The notes: generated by a model not told the origin, from the sequence alone. DNA of 64,000 nt from Pseudomonadota bacterium (GCA_018240425.1 JAFEFU010000062.1:23020-87019); one strand, 5' to 3'. Shown: positions 9,180-18,133, counted from the first letter of the stretch. Translations and numbers: made by a program.

Positions 9180-9204
9180 GACGACAAATAAATTTATCTT
9201 CGTC
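9180..9204. promoter_or_regulatory. Dyad, candidate operator between gabT and its divergent regulator
   Basis: A perfect 10-bp palindrome ATAAATTTAT is flanked by matching outer arms GACGA and TCGTC, with one unpaired base of asymmetry. It lies just downstream of the -10-like TATACT and in the shared regulatory region of gabT and the XRE gene, where the encoded repressor would be expected to bind. Confidence 0.45.
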
Positions 9205-9246
9205 GCGGCGGGGCTGCAAGCCCTTTCGCAGCCACCGGGGGTGCGG

Positions 9247-9810
9247 ATGAGTTTCGACACGGGCGCGCGGCTGAAGGCCGAACGGGAGGCGCGGAAACTG
9301 TCGCAGCGCCAGCTGGCGGCGGTCGCCGGGGTGACGGCGGCGATGATCTCGATGATCGAGCAGAACCGCACCAGCCCCTCGATCGCCACGATGAAGAAGA
9401 TCCTGTCGGGCCTGAACATGCCGCTCAGCGCCTTTTTCGCCGAGGACGAGCCGCCGGCGACCAAGTGGCACTTCACCCCCGATGAGTTCCGCGAAATCAC
9501 GCCCCCCGCCTCAGGTGCCGGACCCGGCATCCGCTTTCTGCGCCTGGGCCAGGCCATCGACAGCGCGCTTCTGGTCCTGTCCGAGACCTACCCGCCCGGC
9601 GCCGACACCGGCCCCGAGCTTTACAGCCACGAGGCCGAGGAGGCCGGCATCGTCCTTGAAGGCCAGATCGAGATCACGGTCGGCAGCGAATCCCGGATCC
9701 TGCACAAGGGTGACGGCTACCATTTCAACAGCCGCCTGCCGCACCGGTTCCGCAATCCCGGCCGCGAGGAATGCCGCATCGTCAGCGCCAGCACCCCGCC
9801 CACGTTCTGA
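9247..9810 (+). CDS. XRE-family transcriptional regulator with C-terminal cupin sensor
   Basis: DNA-binding repressor or activator of 187 residues. Residues 5-62 form an XRE helix-turn-helix (GARLKAEREARKLSQRQLAA with recognition-helix region TAAMISMIEQNRTSPSIATMKKIL). The C-terminal half, about 110-185, is a cupin_2 barrel with ELYSHEAEEAGIVLEGQIEITVG and GDGYHFNSRLPHRFRN, giving the His/Glu ligand pattern. This HTH-cupin layout is that of PuuR-type regulators of polyamine and GABA catabolism, and divergence from gabT agrees. The ligand is not deducible. ATG 9247 is chosen because the upstream in-frame extension runs antisense to gabT. The next gene starts 2 nt after its stop. Confidence 0.85.
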   Translation: MSFDTGARLKAEREARKLSQRQLAAVAGVTAAMISMIEQNRTSPSIATMKKILSGLNMPLSAFFAEDEPPATKWHFTPDEFREITPPASGAGPGIRFLRLGQAIDSALLVLSETYPPGADTGPELYSHEAEEAGIVLEGQIEITVGSESRILHKGDGYHFNSRLPHRFRNPGREECRIVSASTPPTF

Positions 9811-9811
9811 G

Positions 9812-10354
9812 ATGCGCGCCTTCCTGGCCATCGACCTGCCCGACGAGGCCGCAGCGCGGCTGGCCGACCTTCAGGCCCGGCTGCGCGTGGGTCATGCCGT
9901 GCCACCGGAGAACCTGCACCTGACCGTGGCCTTCCTGGGCGAACAGGGGGACGGGGCGCTGGAAGAGCTGCATTTCCTGCTGGAACGGCTGCCGGCCCGC
10001 CCGTTCACCCTGTCCTTCGGTCCGCTGGCCTGCTTCGGCGGTGGTGCGCCCCGGTCGCTCCACGCCGAGATCCGTCCGACGCCGGAACTGGCGGCGCTGC
10101 ACCGGCAGGTCATGGGCGCCCTGCATTCGGCCGGGATCGAGACCGAGCGGCGGCGGTTCCGGCCGCATGTGACCCTTTCCCGCCTGCCGCCGCGGATGAC
10201 AGCCGAGGAAAACGCGGCACTCGTCCGCTATCTTGCGACGTTCGCGGCCGCGCCCCTGCCCGATTTCACGGCAGCGTCGCTGACGCTCTACCGATCGACC
10301 CTGCGGCCGGAGGGCGCGGTCCATGACATGCTTGCGGACTATCCGTTCGGCTGA
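9812..10354 (+). CDS. thpR: RNA 2',3'-cyclic phosphodiesterase (ThpR/LigT)
   Basis: 2H-phosphoesterase family protein hydrolysing 2',3'-cyclic phosphate RNA ends to 2'-phosphates. It has 180 residues. It starts MRAFLAIDLPDEAAARL, typical of the family. The two catalytic HxTx motifs are present as ENLHLTVAFLGE (about residues 31-42) and RFRPHVTLSRLP (about 118-129). It starts 1 nt after the stop of the XRE regulator, so it is probably translated from the same transcript, although no functional link is apparent. It converges on rppH with 9 bp between the stops. Confidence 0.88.
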   Translation: MRAFLAIDLPDEAAARLADLQARLRVGHAVPPENLHLTVAFLGEQGDGALEELHFLLERLPARPFTLSFGPLACFGGGAPRSLHAEIRPTPELAALHRQVMGALHSAGIETERRRFRPHVTLSRLPPRMTAEENAALVRYLATFAAAPLPDFTAASLTLYRSTLRPEGAVHDMLADYPFG

Positions 10355-10363
10355 GGCGCCGCG

Positions 10364-10849
10364 TCAGGCCAGATGGGCGCGAAAGGCGCGGACCACCTGT
10401 TCATAGACCGCGCGCTTGAAGGGCACGATGGCCGCGATCATCTCGTCGGCATCGATCCACTTCCAGTGCGAGAATTCGGGATGTTCGGTGGCGATGTCGA
10501 TCTGCCCGTCGCGTCCGAGAAAGCGGTAGAGGAACCATTTCTGCCGCTGGCCGCGATAGCGCCCGCCCCAGACCTTGCCCAGAAGGTCGGCGGGCAGGTC
10601 GTAGGTGATCCAGTGATGGGTCTTGCCGACGAACTCGACCAGATCGGCGGTGATCCCCGTCTCCTCGCGCAGCTCGCGCAGGGCGGCGGCGCGCGGCTTT
10701 TCGCCGTCGTCGATGCCGCCCTGCGGCATCTGCCAGGCCGGGCTGTCGCTGTCCCGGCGCTGGCCGGCGAAGATCAGCCCCTGCGGGTTGACAAGGACGA
10801 CGCCCACACAGGGCCGGTAGGGCAGGGCTTGCGGATCGCTGGCACTCAT
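10364..10849 (-). CDS. rppH: RNA pyrophosphohydrolase
   Basis: Nudix hydrolase that removes pyrophosphate from the 5' end of mRNA, triggering 5'-end-dependent decay. It has 161 residues. The N-terminus [21 protein letters not shown] is characteristic. The Nudix box [22 protein letters not shown] spans about residues 44-65 with all essential Glu residues. Downstream [16 protein letters not shown] and [13 protein letters not shown] are RppH-specific. ATG 10849 is chosen over an upstream start that would reach into ctpA. It is the last gene of the gpmI-envC-ctpA-rppH run, 35 bp after ctpA. Confidence 0.92.
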   Translation of the reverse strand: MSASDPQALPYRPCVGVVLVNPQGLIFAGQRRDSDSPAWQMPQGGIDDGEKPRAAALRELREETGITADLVEFVGKTHHWITYDLPADLLGKVWGGRYRGQRQKWFLYRFLGRDGQIDIATEHPEFSHWKWIDADEMIAAIVPFKRAVYEQVVRAFRAHLA

Positions 10850-10884
10850 CGTCGAACGGGGCCGGTCGCCCGGCCCCCTCCTCC

Positions 10885-12246
10885 TCATTCGGCGGGCTTG
10901 ATGACGGTCAGGCCCTTGAGGATATCGACCGCATAGGCCAGCTGGTAATCGTCCTGCCGGCGCTTGGCGGCCTCTTCGGCCTGGGCCTGTTCTTCCTTGT
11001 AGACCTTCTTTTCGTCGTCGGTCATCGAATCGTTGGTCAGCGATCCGCGCAGGTCGGCTTCGGAGCGCAGTTGGTTGTCTGCACCGTTGTCCGCGCCGCC
11101 GTCCGCGCCCGCCTTGGCGGCATCCTTGGCCGCATCCGGCTTGGGCTGTTCGACCACGATGTCGGGCGAGATGCCGAGCGCCTGGATCGAGCGGCCCGAG
11201 GGCGTGTAGTAGCGCGCCGTGGTCAGGCGCATGGCGGCGTCGCCCTTCAGGGGGATCACGGTCTGGACCGAGCCCTTGCCGAAGCTCTTGGTGCCGACCA
11301 CGATCGCCCGGTGGTGGTCCTGAAGCGCGCCGGTCACGATTTCCGAGGCCGAGGCCGAGCCGCCGTTGATGAGGACGACGATCGGCTTGCCCTGGGCCAG
11401 ATCGCCCGGCGTCGCGTTGAACCGTTCGGTGTCCTGCGGGTTGCGCCCGCGGGTCGAGACGATCTCGCCCTTGTCGAGGAAGGCGTCCGAGACGGCGATG
11501 GCCTGGTTCAAGAGCCCGCCGGGGTTGTTGCGCAGGTCGATGACAAAGCCGTCGACCTTGTCCATGCCGCCCGCGTCCGCGACCGCCTTCTTGATCCCGG
11601 CCTCGAGGTCGGGGAAGGTCTGGTCGCTGAAGGTGGTGATGCGCAGGACGACGGCATTGTCCTCGACCTTGGCCTTGACCGCGGCGATCTTGATCGTGTC
11701 GCGGGTCAGGGTCACGTCAAAGGGCTGGTCGACCCCCTTGCGGGCGATGGTGATTGTGATTTCCGATCCGACCGGGCCGCGCATCTTGTCGACCGCCTGA
11801 TCCAGCGTCAGGCCGACCATGCTTTCGCCGTTGACCTTGGTGATGTAGTCGCCGGTCTGGATTCCGGCCGCCGCCGCCGGGGTGCCGTCGATGGGCGAGA
11901 CCACCTTGATGACGCCTTCTTCCTGCGTCACCTCGATCCCGAGGCCGCCGAACTCGCCGTGGGTCTGCTCGCGCATCGCGGCGAAGTCCTCGGCATTCAT
12001 GTAGTTGGAATGGGGATCGAGCGAGGTTAGCATCCCGTTGATCGCGGCCTCGATCAGCTTTTTCGGATCGACCGGCTCGACATACTGGGCGCGGATCCGC
12101 TCGAAAATGTCGCCGAACAGGTCCAGCTGTTCATAGACCGAGTCGGGTTTCTTGGTTTCTTCCGCGACCAGCGGCCCGGCGACCTGCGTGGTCAGCAGGA
12201 CGCCAAGCAGCGTCCCGCCAAGCGCCGAGCAGAGAAATTTCTTCAT
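10885..12246 (-). CDS. ctpA: C-terminal processing peptidase, S41 family
   Basis: Periplasmic or membrane-associated serine protease of 453 residues. The N-terminal hydrophobic stretch [24 protein letters not shown] is a signal peptide or anchor. A PDZ domain covers about residues 98-180 ([37 protein letters not shown]). The S41 core has [12 protein letters not shown], the nucleophile region [15 protein letters not shown] (about 295-309) and the catalytic Lys in [12 protein letters not shown] (about 324). An acidic, alanine-rich C-terminal segment follows. It starts 3 nt after the EnvC-like gene ends. CtpA proteases commonly trim cell-wall hydrolases or lipoproteins, which suits a neighbour predicted to activate murein hydrolases. 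Confidence 0.92.
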   Translation of the reverse strand: MKKFLCSALGGTLLGVLLTTQVAGPLVAEETKKPDSVYEQLDLFGDIFERIRAQYVEPVDPKKLIEAAINGMLTSLDPHSNYMNAEDFAAMREQTHGEFGGLGIEVTQEEGVIKVVSPIDGTPAAAAGIQTGDYITKVNGESMVGLTLDQAVDKMRGPVGSEITITIARKGVDQPFDVTLTRDTIKIAAVKAKVEDNAVVLRITTFSDQTFPDLEAGIKKAVADAGGMDKVDGFVIDLRNNPGGLLNQAIAVSDAFLDKGEIVSTRGRNPQDTERFNATPGDLAQGKPIVVLINGGSASASEIVTGALQDHHRAIVVGTKSFGKGSVQTVIPLKGDAAMRLTTARYYTPSGRSIQALGISPDIVVEQPKPDAAKDAAKAGADGGADNGADNQLRSEADLRGSLTNDSMTDDEKKVYKEEQAQAEEAAKRRQDDYQLAYAVDILKGLTVIKPAE

Positions 12247-12249
12247 TGC

Positions 12250-13389
12250 CTACCTGTCCTTCGTTTCGGCGAACCACGGACCAGGATCGATGGTCGCGCC
12301 ATTCTGTCTGAGTTCGATATAAAGCGTTTCCGGCCGGTCGGCGCCACTGCCTTGTTTGCCGCTTCCGCCCAGGGAGGCGTCGACAGTGTCCTTTCCGCCC
12401 ATCAGCCCGACCGGCGCACCCGCCGCCAGCACGTCGCCCGTTTCGCCGAACACGCTGTCCATGCCGGCAAGAACCAGAAGATAGCCGGATGCAGGTTCGA
12501 GAATCATCACATTTCCGTAGTCCAGAAGCGGCCCGCGATAACGGATGGTGGCCGGCCAGGGCGTCGTGACCAGGGCCGCGGGCCGGGTGGCGACCAGCAG
12601 GCCCGGCCGGACGATCCCTGCCGCATCGGCCTCGCCGGCGCGGCGCAACAGCTTGCCGAAGACCGGCAGCGGCAGCCGGCCCCGCGCGCCAGCGAAATCC
12701 TCGACCGGGGGGCCGATGTCGCTTTCCATCCGGGCCAGCCCGGTTGCGAAGGCGTCGAGGGTGTCGGCATTGTCGGCGAGGGTGCGCAGTTCCTCGGGGT
12801 CGTCCTGATAGCGCTTGGGCAGGTCGGTGCGGTCCTGCATCGCCTGGGCCAGCGCGGTCCGCGCCTCCTGCACCGCATTCAGGCCCTTTTGCAGCATGTC
12901 GGCGGTCTCTTGCTGAAGGGCGCGGATATTGCGGATTTCGGTCAGCCTGGCCTTCAGCGCCTCGGCCCGGGCCTGAAGCGCGGGCGTGACCGCCGACAGG
13001 ATCATCCCCGACCGCGCCGTCCCGAGCGGCCCCGAGGGATGCAGCAGGAGAAGCGGCGCGGGCGAACGCTGCATCGAGGTCATCACCCCCAGAAGCTGGC
13101 CGATCTCCTGCCGCTGGGCGTCGAACTGGCCGCGGATCGCGGCCTCGCGCACCGCCGCCGCGCGCAGGGCGTCGCGCAGCGCCGCGAGGCCGGCCTCGTA
13201 GGAGCGGATGGTGGCGGTCAGGGCCGCGATCCGGTCCTTGCCGGTCTCTGCGGTCTTGAGCGATTCGATGGCGGCGCGGAGGTCGGCGGCGGCGCGGGCG
13301 GCCGCGTCGGCAGGCGCCGTCGTCTCGGCCCGGGCCGCGGCCGCCAGAAGCGCAAGGCAGGCGAGGATGGCCGCGACGCGCCGGATCAT
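12250..13389 (-). CDS. EnvC-like murein hydrolase activator with degenerate LytM domain
   Basis: A 379-residue periplasmic protein. It has a signal peptide (MIRRVAAILACLALLAAAARA), then a long coiled coil, about residues 25-235, rich in Ala/Arg/Glu heptads. A C-terminal LytM/M23-fold domain begins near 275 (PWPATIRYRGPLLDYGNVMILEPASGYLLVL). The metal-binding residues of active M23 peptidases are absent: YAHLS-type histidines are replaced by LAGMD and no HxxxD is seen. It is therefore probably a non-catalytic activator of amidases, as EnvC is. It overlaps gpmI by 4 nt (ATGA) and precedes ctpA by 3 nt, so the three are translationally coupled. Confidence 0.85.
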   Translation of the reverse strand: MIRRVAAILACLALLAAAARAETTAPADAAARAAADLRAAIESLKTAETGKDRIAALTATIRSYEAGLAALRDALRAAAVREAAIRGQFDAQRQEIGQLLGVMTSMQRSPAPLLLLHPSGPLGTARSGMILSAVTPALQARAEALKARLTEIRNIRALQQETADMLQKGLNAVQEARTALAQAMQDRTDLPKRYQDDPEELRTLADNADTLDAFATGLARMESDIGPPVEDFAGARGRLPLPVFGKLLRRAGEADAAGIVRPGLLVATRPAALVTTPWPATIRYRGPLLDYGNVMILEPASGYLLVLAGMDSVFGETGDVLAAGAPVGLMGGKDTVDASLGGSGKQGSGADRPETLYIELRQNGATIDPGPWFAETKDR

Positions 13390-14927
13390 GCGGCGTTCCC
13401 GCCGGTGGCCGCCAGGATCAGCGAGCGGCCGGTCATCTCGGGCGGCAGCGGCAGGCCCATCAGGTCGAGGATGGTCGGCGCCAGGTCGGCCAGACGCCCG
13501 CCGCGCAGGCGCGCGCCCGGCGGCCCGCCGACCAGCGCCACGACGACCGGATTGGTCGTGTGCGCGGTATGCGGCCCGCCGGTCACCGGATCGACCATCA
13601 GTTCGGCATTGCCGTGGTCGGCGGTGACGACCATCGCGCCCCCCGCCCGTTCCAGCGCGGCCAGCACCCGGACCAGCCCGCGGTCCACGGCCTCGCAGGC
13701 GGCGATGGCGGCGGGCAGGCTGCCGGTATGGCCGACCATGTCGGGGTTGGCGTAGTTGACCACGATCAGGTCATAGCCCGCCTCGATCGCGGCCACGAAA
13801 TGATCGGTGACCTCGGTCGAGGACATCTCGGGCTGAAGGTCATAGGTCGCGACCTTGGGCGAGGGCGCCATATAGCGGTCCTCGCCGGCCTCGGGCACTT
13901 CCTTGCCGCCGTTCAGGAAGAAGGTGACATGCGGATATTTTTCGGTCTCGGCCAGGCGGAACTGGCGCAGCCCGCGTGCCGCGACCCAGGCGCCCAGCGT
14001 GTTGACCACCGGCCGCTTGGGATAGGCCGCAGCCATGAAGGCGTCGTGGGTGCGGGAATAGTCGACCATGCCCAAGAGCGCCGCCCAGTGCGGGCGCGGG
14101 CCGCGCTGAAAGCCGGTGAATGCGTCCTCGCCCACGGCGAGCAGGATCTCGCGCGCCCGGTCGGCGCGGAAGTTCAGGCAGAAGAATCCGTCGCCGTCGC
14201 GCGCCCCGGCGTAGCCGTCCAGCACCGTGGGGCGGATGAACTCGTCAGTCTCACCCCGTCCTGCCGCCTCGCGGACGGCGCTGGCGGCGTCGGCGGACCG
14301 CTCGCCCTCGGCCCGGACCATCGCCGCGTAGGCTTTCGCCACCCGTTCCCAGCGGTTGTCGCGGTCCATCGCATAGAAACGCCCCGAGACGGTGGCGACG
14401 CGCGCCCCCGCCGGCAGGCGGCGCACCAGGTCGGCGATGAAGCCGCCGGCCGAGGTCGGCGCGACATCGCGCCCGTCGGTGACGGCATGGAGCGCCACCG
14501 GCACGCCCATGCCCGTCAGCGCCTCGGCCGCCGCGATCACATGGTCGATATGGCCATGCACCCCCCCGTCCGAGATGACGCCCATCAGATGCGCCGTTCC
14601 GCCCGAGGCCTTCAGCGTCTGTCCGAAGGCGAGAATCGCCGCGTTCGAGAAGAAGCTGCGGTCCTCGATCGCCAGGTCGATCTGGCCCAGATCCATCGCC
14701 ACCACCCGACCGGCGCCGATGTTGGTGTGGCCGACCTCGGAATTGCCCATCTGCCCGGCGGGCAGCCCCACGTCCGGCCCGTGGGTGACGAGGAGCGCAT
14801 GGGGACAGGTCGCCATGATCCGGTCCCAGGCGGGCGTATCGGCCAGCGCCACGGCGTTGGCTTCGCTCTCGGCCCGGTATCCCCAGCCGTCGAGGATGCA
14901 CAGGACCACGGGTCTGGGACGGGGCAT
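13386..14927 (-). CDS. gpmI: 2,3-bisphosphoglycerate-independent phosphoglycerate mutase
   Basis: Dimanganese enzyme interconverting 3- and 2-phosphoglycerate in glycolysis and gluconeogenesis. Its 513 residues match the family length. Motifs: VLCILDGWGYR (metal ligand Asp at about 13), GLPAGQMGNSEVGHTNIGAGR with the phosphorylated Ser at about 63, HVTDGRDVAPTS, FNFRADRAREI with a Cys-Leu-Asn prefix, PKVATYDLQPEMS, and metal-binding NYANPDMVGHTG and TADHGNAE. First gene of the minus-strand cluster. A weak TTGCCG/TTAGAA promoter-like pair lies upstream (about 14956-14983). AGGAG precedes the ATG. Confidence 0.95.
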   Translation of the reverse strand: MPRPRPVVLCILDGWGYRAESEANAVALADTPAWDRIMATCPHALLVTHGPDVGLPAGQMGNSEVGHTNIGAGRVVAMDLGQIDLAIEDRSFFSNAAILAFGQTLKASGGTAHLMGVISDGGVHGHIDHVIAAAEALTGMGVPVALHAVTDGRDVAPTSAGGFIADLVRRLPAGARVATVSGRFYAMDRDNRWERVAKAYAAMVRAEGERSADAASAVREAAGRGETDEFIRPTVLDGYAGARDGDGFFCLNFRADRAREILLAVGEDAFTGFQRGPRPHWAALLGMVDYSRTHDAFMAAAYPKRPVVNTLGAWVAARGLRQFRLAETEKYPHVTFFLNGGKEVPEAGEDRYMAPSPKVATYDLQPEMSSTEVTDHFVAAIEAGYDLIVVNYANPDMVGHTGSLPAAIAACEAVDRGLVRVLAALERAGGAMVVTADHGNAELMVDPVTGGPHTAHTTNPVVVALVGGPPGARLRGGRLADLAPTILDLMGLPLPPEMTGRSLILAATGGNAA

Positions 14928-15092
14928 CGGTGACTCCTGCCTGAAACCGCGCTCCTTCTAAGCGGTGGGCGGCCGGGCGGCAACCGGGGTTGCGGGGACG
15001 GGCGCGATCTGACCGGGAAACCGCGCGACAAAGCTCGTGTGGCTTTTCGGCGAATTCGGGCGCAGGCTCCTGGCAAGGATGGATGGTGTCAC

Positions 15093-16268
15093 ATGAACAT
15101 TCTTTCCGAACGCGCACATTCCACCGCCGGGGCCATCGGAACGGCACTCGACTTCTTCAGCACCTATCGCGCGGGGATCGACGACCGCGACGTTCGCGCC
15201 GACCTCACCTTCGGCAATCCCAACGAAATGCCCCTGCCGGAGCTGGTCGCGGCGATCAGGGCGCGGATCGAGCCGCAGGCCCCGAACTGGTTTGCCTACA
15301 AGACCAGCGAGGCGGAACCGCGCGGCGTGATCGCGGCGACGCTTGGCACCGAACTTGGCCTGCCCTTCGCGCCCGAGGACATCGCGATGACGCGGGGGGC
15401 CTTCGGCGCCATCGGCCTGGCCTTCTCGCTGCTGCTCGACCCCGGCGACGAATGCGTCATCCCGCTACCGGGCTGGTTCTGCTATGCCACCACGCTCCGC
15501 GCACTGAACGCAGTGCCGGTGGAGGCGCCGCTCGCCGAGGGCACGTTCGACCTCGACATCGCCGCCATCGAGGCGGCGATCACGCCGCGCACCCGCATCG
15601 TCGTCGTCAACACCCCGCACAACCCGACCGGTGTCATCTACAGCCGCGACCGCCTCGCGGAACTCGCCGCCATGCTGACGCGCAAGTCGGCAGACAACGG
15701 CCGTCCGATCTTCATCCTCTCGGACGAGCCCTACCGCCGCATCCGGTTCGATGGCGCGCCCTTCACCAGTCCCGCAGCCCTCTATCCGCACACCCTGATC
15801 GACTACAGCTACGGCAAGATCCTGCTCGCGCCGGGTCTGCGCATCGGCTATCTCGCGATCTGCCCCACCATGCCCGAGGCCGAGAGGGAGGCTCTGCGCG
15901 CGGCGGCGATCTCGTCACAGGTTGCGGGTGGCTGGAACTTTCCCGACGCGCCCCTGCAGTATGCCGTCGGCGATCTGGAGCGCATCGGAATCGACATCGC
16001 CGAACTTCAGCGCAAGCGCGACCGGCTGCATGGCGCGCTGACCCAGTGGGGCTACGGCATGACCAGGCCGCAGGGAACCTTCTATCTGTGGGGGCGCGCA
16101 CCCGGCGGCGACTCGGTCGGCCTTACCCGCAGGCTTGCCCGAGAGGGTGTCCTGGTGATGCCCGGCACGCTGTTCCAGCGGCCTGCGGATTTCCGCGTCA
16201 GCCTGACCGGCAGCGCGGCGATGATCGAGGCGAGTCTTCCGGCATTCGAGGCCGCGGTCAGCGGCTGA
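15093..16268 (+). CDS. Class I/II pyridoxal-phosphate aminotransferase
   Basis: A 391-residue fold-type I aminotransferase of unassigned substrate. Family signatures: MTRGAFGAIGLAFSLLLDPGDECVIPLPGWFCY near residues 95-130, NTPHNPTGVIYSRD (the Asn that contacts PLP), ILSDEPYRRIRFDG (the conserved Asp/Tyr), and DYSYGKILLAPGLRIGY carrying the Schiff-base Lys at about 254 and the phosphate-binding Arg. The sequence is closer to general aspartate/aromatic/methionine-type enzymes than to HisC. ATG 15093 is chosen because the upstream in-frame start at 15039 lacks a ribosome-binding site. It stands alone, convergent with rlmH 11 bp away. Base composition resembles its neighbours. Confidence 0.82.
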   Translation: MNILSERAHSTAGAIGTALDFFSTYRAGIDDRDVRADLTFGNPNEMPLPELVAAIRARIEPQAPNWFAYKTSEAEPRGVIAATLGTELGLPFAPEDIAMTRGAFGAIGLAFSLLLDPGDECVIPLPGWFCYATTLRALNAVPVEAPLAEGTFDLDIAAIEAAITPRTRIVVVNTPHNPTGVIYSRDRLAELAAMLTRKSADNGRPIFILSDEPYRRIRFDGAPFTSPAALYPHTLIDYSYGKILLAPGLRIGYLAICPTMPEAEREALRAAAISSQVAGGWNFPDAPLQYAVGDLERIGIDIAELQRKRDRLHGALTQWGYGMTRPQGTFYLWGRAPGGDSVGLTRRLAREGVLVMPGTLFQRPADFRVSLTGSAAMIEASLPAFEAAVSG

Positions 16269-16279
16269 CCTCCGGGGCC

Positions 16280-16750
16280 TCACGCCCGGTGATAGGGAGC
16301 CCCGGCAAGGATCGAGGCCGCGCGGTACAGCTGTTCGGCCAGCATCGCGCGGGCCAGCAGGTGCGGCCAGACCATCCGGCCGAAGGACAGGGACAGGTCG
16401 GCCCGGCTGCGCAGGGCGGGCGCGATCCCGTCGGCGCCACCGATGACGAACGCCATTTCCGGCCGGCCGTGGTCGCGCCAGCGGCCGAGTTCGGCGGCAA
16501 ATTCGGGCGAGGTCATCAAGGCTCCGCGCTCGTCGAGCACCGCCAGACAGGCGCCGGCGGGAATCGCCCGGTCGAGAAGGTCGGCTTCGGCGGCCATGCC
16601 GCCGCCCTTGCGGTCATCGACCTCGATCACGCGGGCGGGACCAAGGCCCAGACCCCGGCCGATGCGGTCGAATCTGTGCAGGTAGTCGGTGATCAGCTCA
16701 TGCTCGGGACCGGCGCGCAGGCGCCCGACCGCCACGATGGCGACCTTCAT
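16280..16750 (-). CDS. rlmH: 23S rRNA (pseudouridine-1915-N3) methyltransferase
   Basis: SPOUT methyltransferase that methylates Psi1915 in helix 69 of 23S rRNA on assembled 70S ribosomes. It has 156 residues, the normal length. The N-terminus MKVAIVAVGRLRAGPEHELITDYLHR is diagnostic. The knotted SAM pocket motif FVIGGADGI (about 105-113) and the C-terminal LSLSFGRMVWPHLLARAMLAEQLYRA complete the fold. ATG 16750 shares one base with the TGA of rsfS, so the two are coupled. The rsfS-rlmH pair is a classic ribosome-linked arrangement. Confidence 0.95.
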   Translation of the reverse strand: MKVAIVAVGRLRAGPEHELITDYLHRFDRIGRGLGLGPARVIEVDDRKGGGMAAEADLLDRAIPAGACLAVLDERGALMTSPEFAAELGRWRDHGRPEMAFVIGGADGIAPALRSRADLSLSFGRMVWPHLLARAMLAEQLYRAASILAGAPYHRA

Positions 16751-17124
16751 CAGATGGTCTTGGACGCCTGCGCCGCCGCTCCGGCGGGCATCCACATCTT
16801 TTCAAGCTGATAGAATTCGCGGACCTCGGGGCGGAAGACATGGACGATCACGTCCGCGGTGTCGATCAGCACCCAGTCGCCCTGGTCCTTGCCCTCGATC
16901 TTCGAGTTGCGCCCCATCTCGTCCTTCAGCCGCTGGACCAGCTTTTCGGCGATCGCCGTCACCTGGCGCGACGAACGGCCGGAACAGACGACCATGAAGT
17001 CGGCCACGGACGATCGCCCGCGCAGGTCGATGGTGACCACGTTCTCGGCCTTGTCATCGTCGAGGGAGGAAAGAATCCGGGCAAGCAGAGCCTCGCTTTG
17101 CCCGTCGGAGGGCCGCGCCATCAT
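16750..17124 (-). CDS. rsfS: Ribosomal silencing factor RsfS (Iojap family)
   Basis: Binds ribosomal protein uL14 and blocks 50S-30S joining during slow growth. It has 124 residues. Family signatures: DLRGRSSVADFMVVCSGRSSRQVTAIAEKL, then GDWVLIDTADVIVHVFRPEVREFYQLEKMW. The start is placed at ATG 17124, with the ATG directly after it (17121) and an upstream GTG (17130) as alternatives. It overlaps rlmH by one base. In many bacteria nadD precedes it, but here the upstream 170 bp hold no gene. Confidence 0.93.
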   Translation of the reverse strand: MMARPSDGQSEALLARILSSLDDDKAENVVTIDLRGRSSVADFMVVCSGRSSRQVTAIAEKLVQRLKDEMGRNSKIEGKDQGDWVLIDTADVIVHVFRPEVREFYQLEKMWMPAGAAAQASKTI

Positions 17125-17295
17125 CGGCACCGCCCGCGCAGCCGCTGAGGGGGCTGCTTCATGAAGACTGGACAGATCATCGTCCTCCTGTGCTGCACGC
17201 CGATCCCTGCCCCGGCGCCGGGCCTGGGTTCAGGGTAACACCAGATTTGCAAAAGCTCAATGAAGGCTGGCCGGTGCCGGCGCCTGCCTGCCCCT

Positions 17296-18057
17296 TCAGG
17301 CAGGAAGGCAGACCTTGGTGCCCCATTCGGCGCAGAGCGCGGCAAGGCGCGCGCCGAGCGGCCGGTCGGTGAAGATCGTCGCGACATCGCGCAGCGAGCC
17401 GATGCGGACCGGCGCGGCGCGGCCGAACTTGGAATGGTCGGCGACCAGAAACGCGCGCCGGGCCTGCCGCAGGATCGTGCGGCTGACCCGCACCTCCTGG
17501 CCGTCGAAATCGAGAAGGTCGCCGTCCTCGTCCAGCGCCGAGGTGCCGATCACCGCGAAATCGACCTTGAAGGCGGCAATCGCCTCGCTCGTCAGGTCGC
17601 CCACCAGCCCGCCGTCCGACTTGCGCAGGATGCCGCCGGCCACGATCACCTGGCAGCTGTCGCTGGTGGCAAGAATGTTGGCCACGTTCAGGTTGTTGGT
17701 CACCACCGTCAGGTTGCGATGCGCGAGAAGCGCGCGGGCCACCGCCTCGGTGGTGGTGCCGATGTTGAGAAACAGCGACGAACCGTCGGGGATCGCCGCC
17801 GCGCAGGTGCGTCCGATCGCGGCCTTGGCTGCGGCGTTCAGGGTGCGCCGTTCGGCATAGCCGATGTTGGCCGCCCCGGCCTTCAGGACCGCCCCGCCGT
17901 GGACCCGCTCCAGCCGGCCCTCGTCCGCCAGCTCGCCCAGGTCGCGGCGGATGGTCTGGAGCGTGACGCCAAAGCGCCGGGCAAGCGTGTCCACCGCCAC
18001 CCGGCCCTCGGTCAGGGCCAGGTCGAGGATGTCATTCTGTCGTAGGCTTCGGGCCAT
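17296..18057 (-). CDS. glpR: DeoR-family repressor of glycerol metabolism
   Basis: DNA-binding repressor of 253 residues. The N-terminal DeoR helix-turn-helix is at about 5-55 (ILDLALTEGRVAVDTLARRF, TLQTIRRDLGELADEGRLERVHGGAV). The sensor domain has LFLNIGTTTEAVARALL, VTNNLNVANIL, VIVAGGILRKSDGGLVGD and a C-terminal VADHSKFGR, features of phosphosugar-binding DeoR proteins. Glycerol-3-phosphate as the ligand is inferred from divergence from glpD-glpK. The start at 18057 (MARSLRQNDIL) avoids an extension over the regulatory region. A GC-rich hairpin without a T-run covers its stop codon (about 17288-17309). Confidence 0.88.
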   Translation of the reverse strand: MARSLRQNDILDLALTEGRVAVDTLARRFGVTLQTIRRDLGELADEGRLERVHGGAVLKAGAANIGYAERRTLNAAAKAAIGRTCAAAIPDGSSLFLNIGTTTEAVARALLAHRNLTVVTNNLNVANILATSDSCQVIVAGGILRKSDGGLVGDLTSEAIAAFKVDFAVIGTSALDEDGDLLDFDGQEVRVSRTILRQARRAFLVADHSKFGRAAPVRIGSLRDVATIFTDRPLGARLAALCAEWGTKVCLPA

Positions 18058-18110
18058 GTCGGTTCCTTTTCCGGCGATTCTAGCAATTCTTGCCTGTATA
18101 GCCAGCATAA

Positions 18111-18125
18111 ACGAAAATTAACGAA
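18111..18125. promoter_or_regulatory. Direct-repeat ACGAA half-sites, candidate GlpR operator
   Basis: ACGAA occurs at 18111 and again at 18121, exactly one helical turn apart, in an AT-rich stretch between glpR and glpD. It lies directly upstream of a glpD promoter-like sequence and downstream of a TATACA-like -10 on the glpR side. DeoR/GlpR proteins typically recognise TTCG/CGAA-type half-sites. Direct rather than inverted arrangement is unusual for E. coli GlpR. Confidence 0.45.
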
Positions 18126-18133
18126 CATTTTCT

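Noticed and set aside
17288..17309. GC-rich hairpin over the glpR stop codon as a terminator
   Set aside because: A 7-bp stem exists but no T-run follows; not strong enough to list as a terminator.
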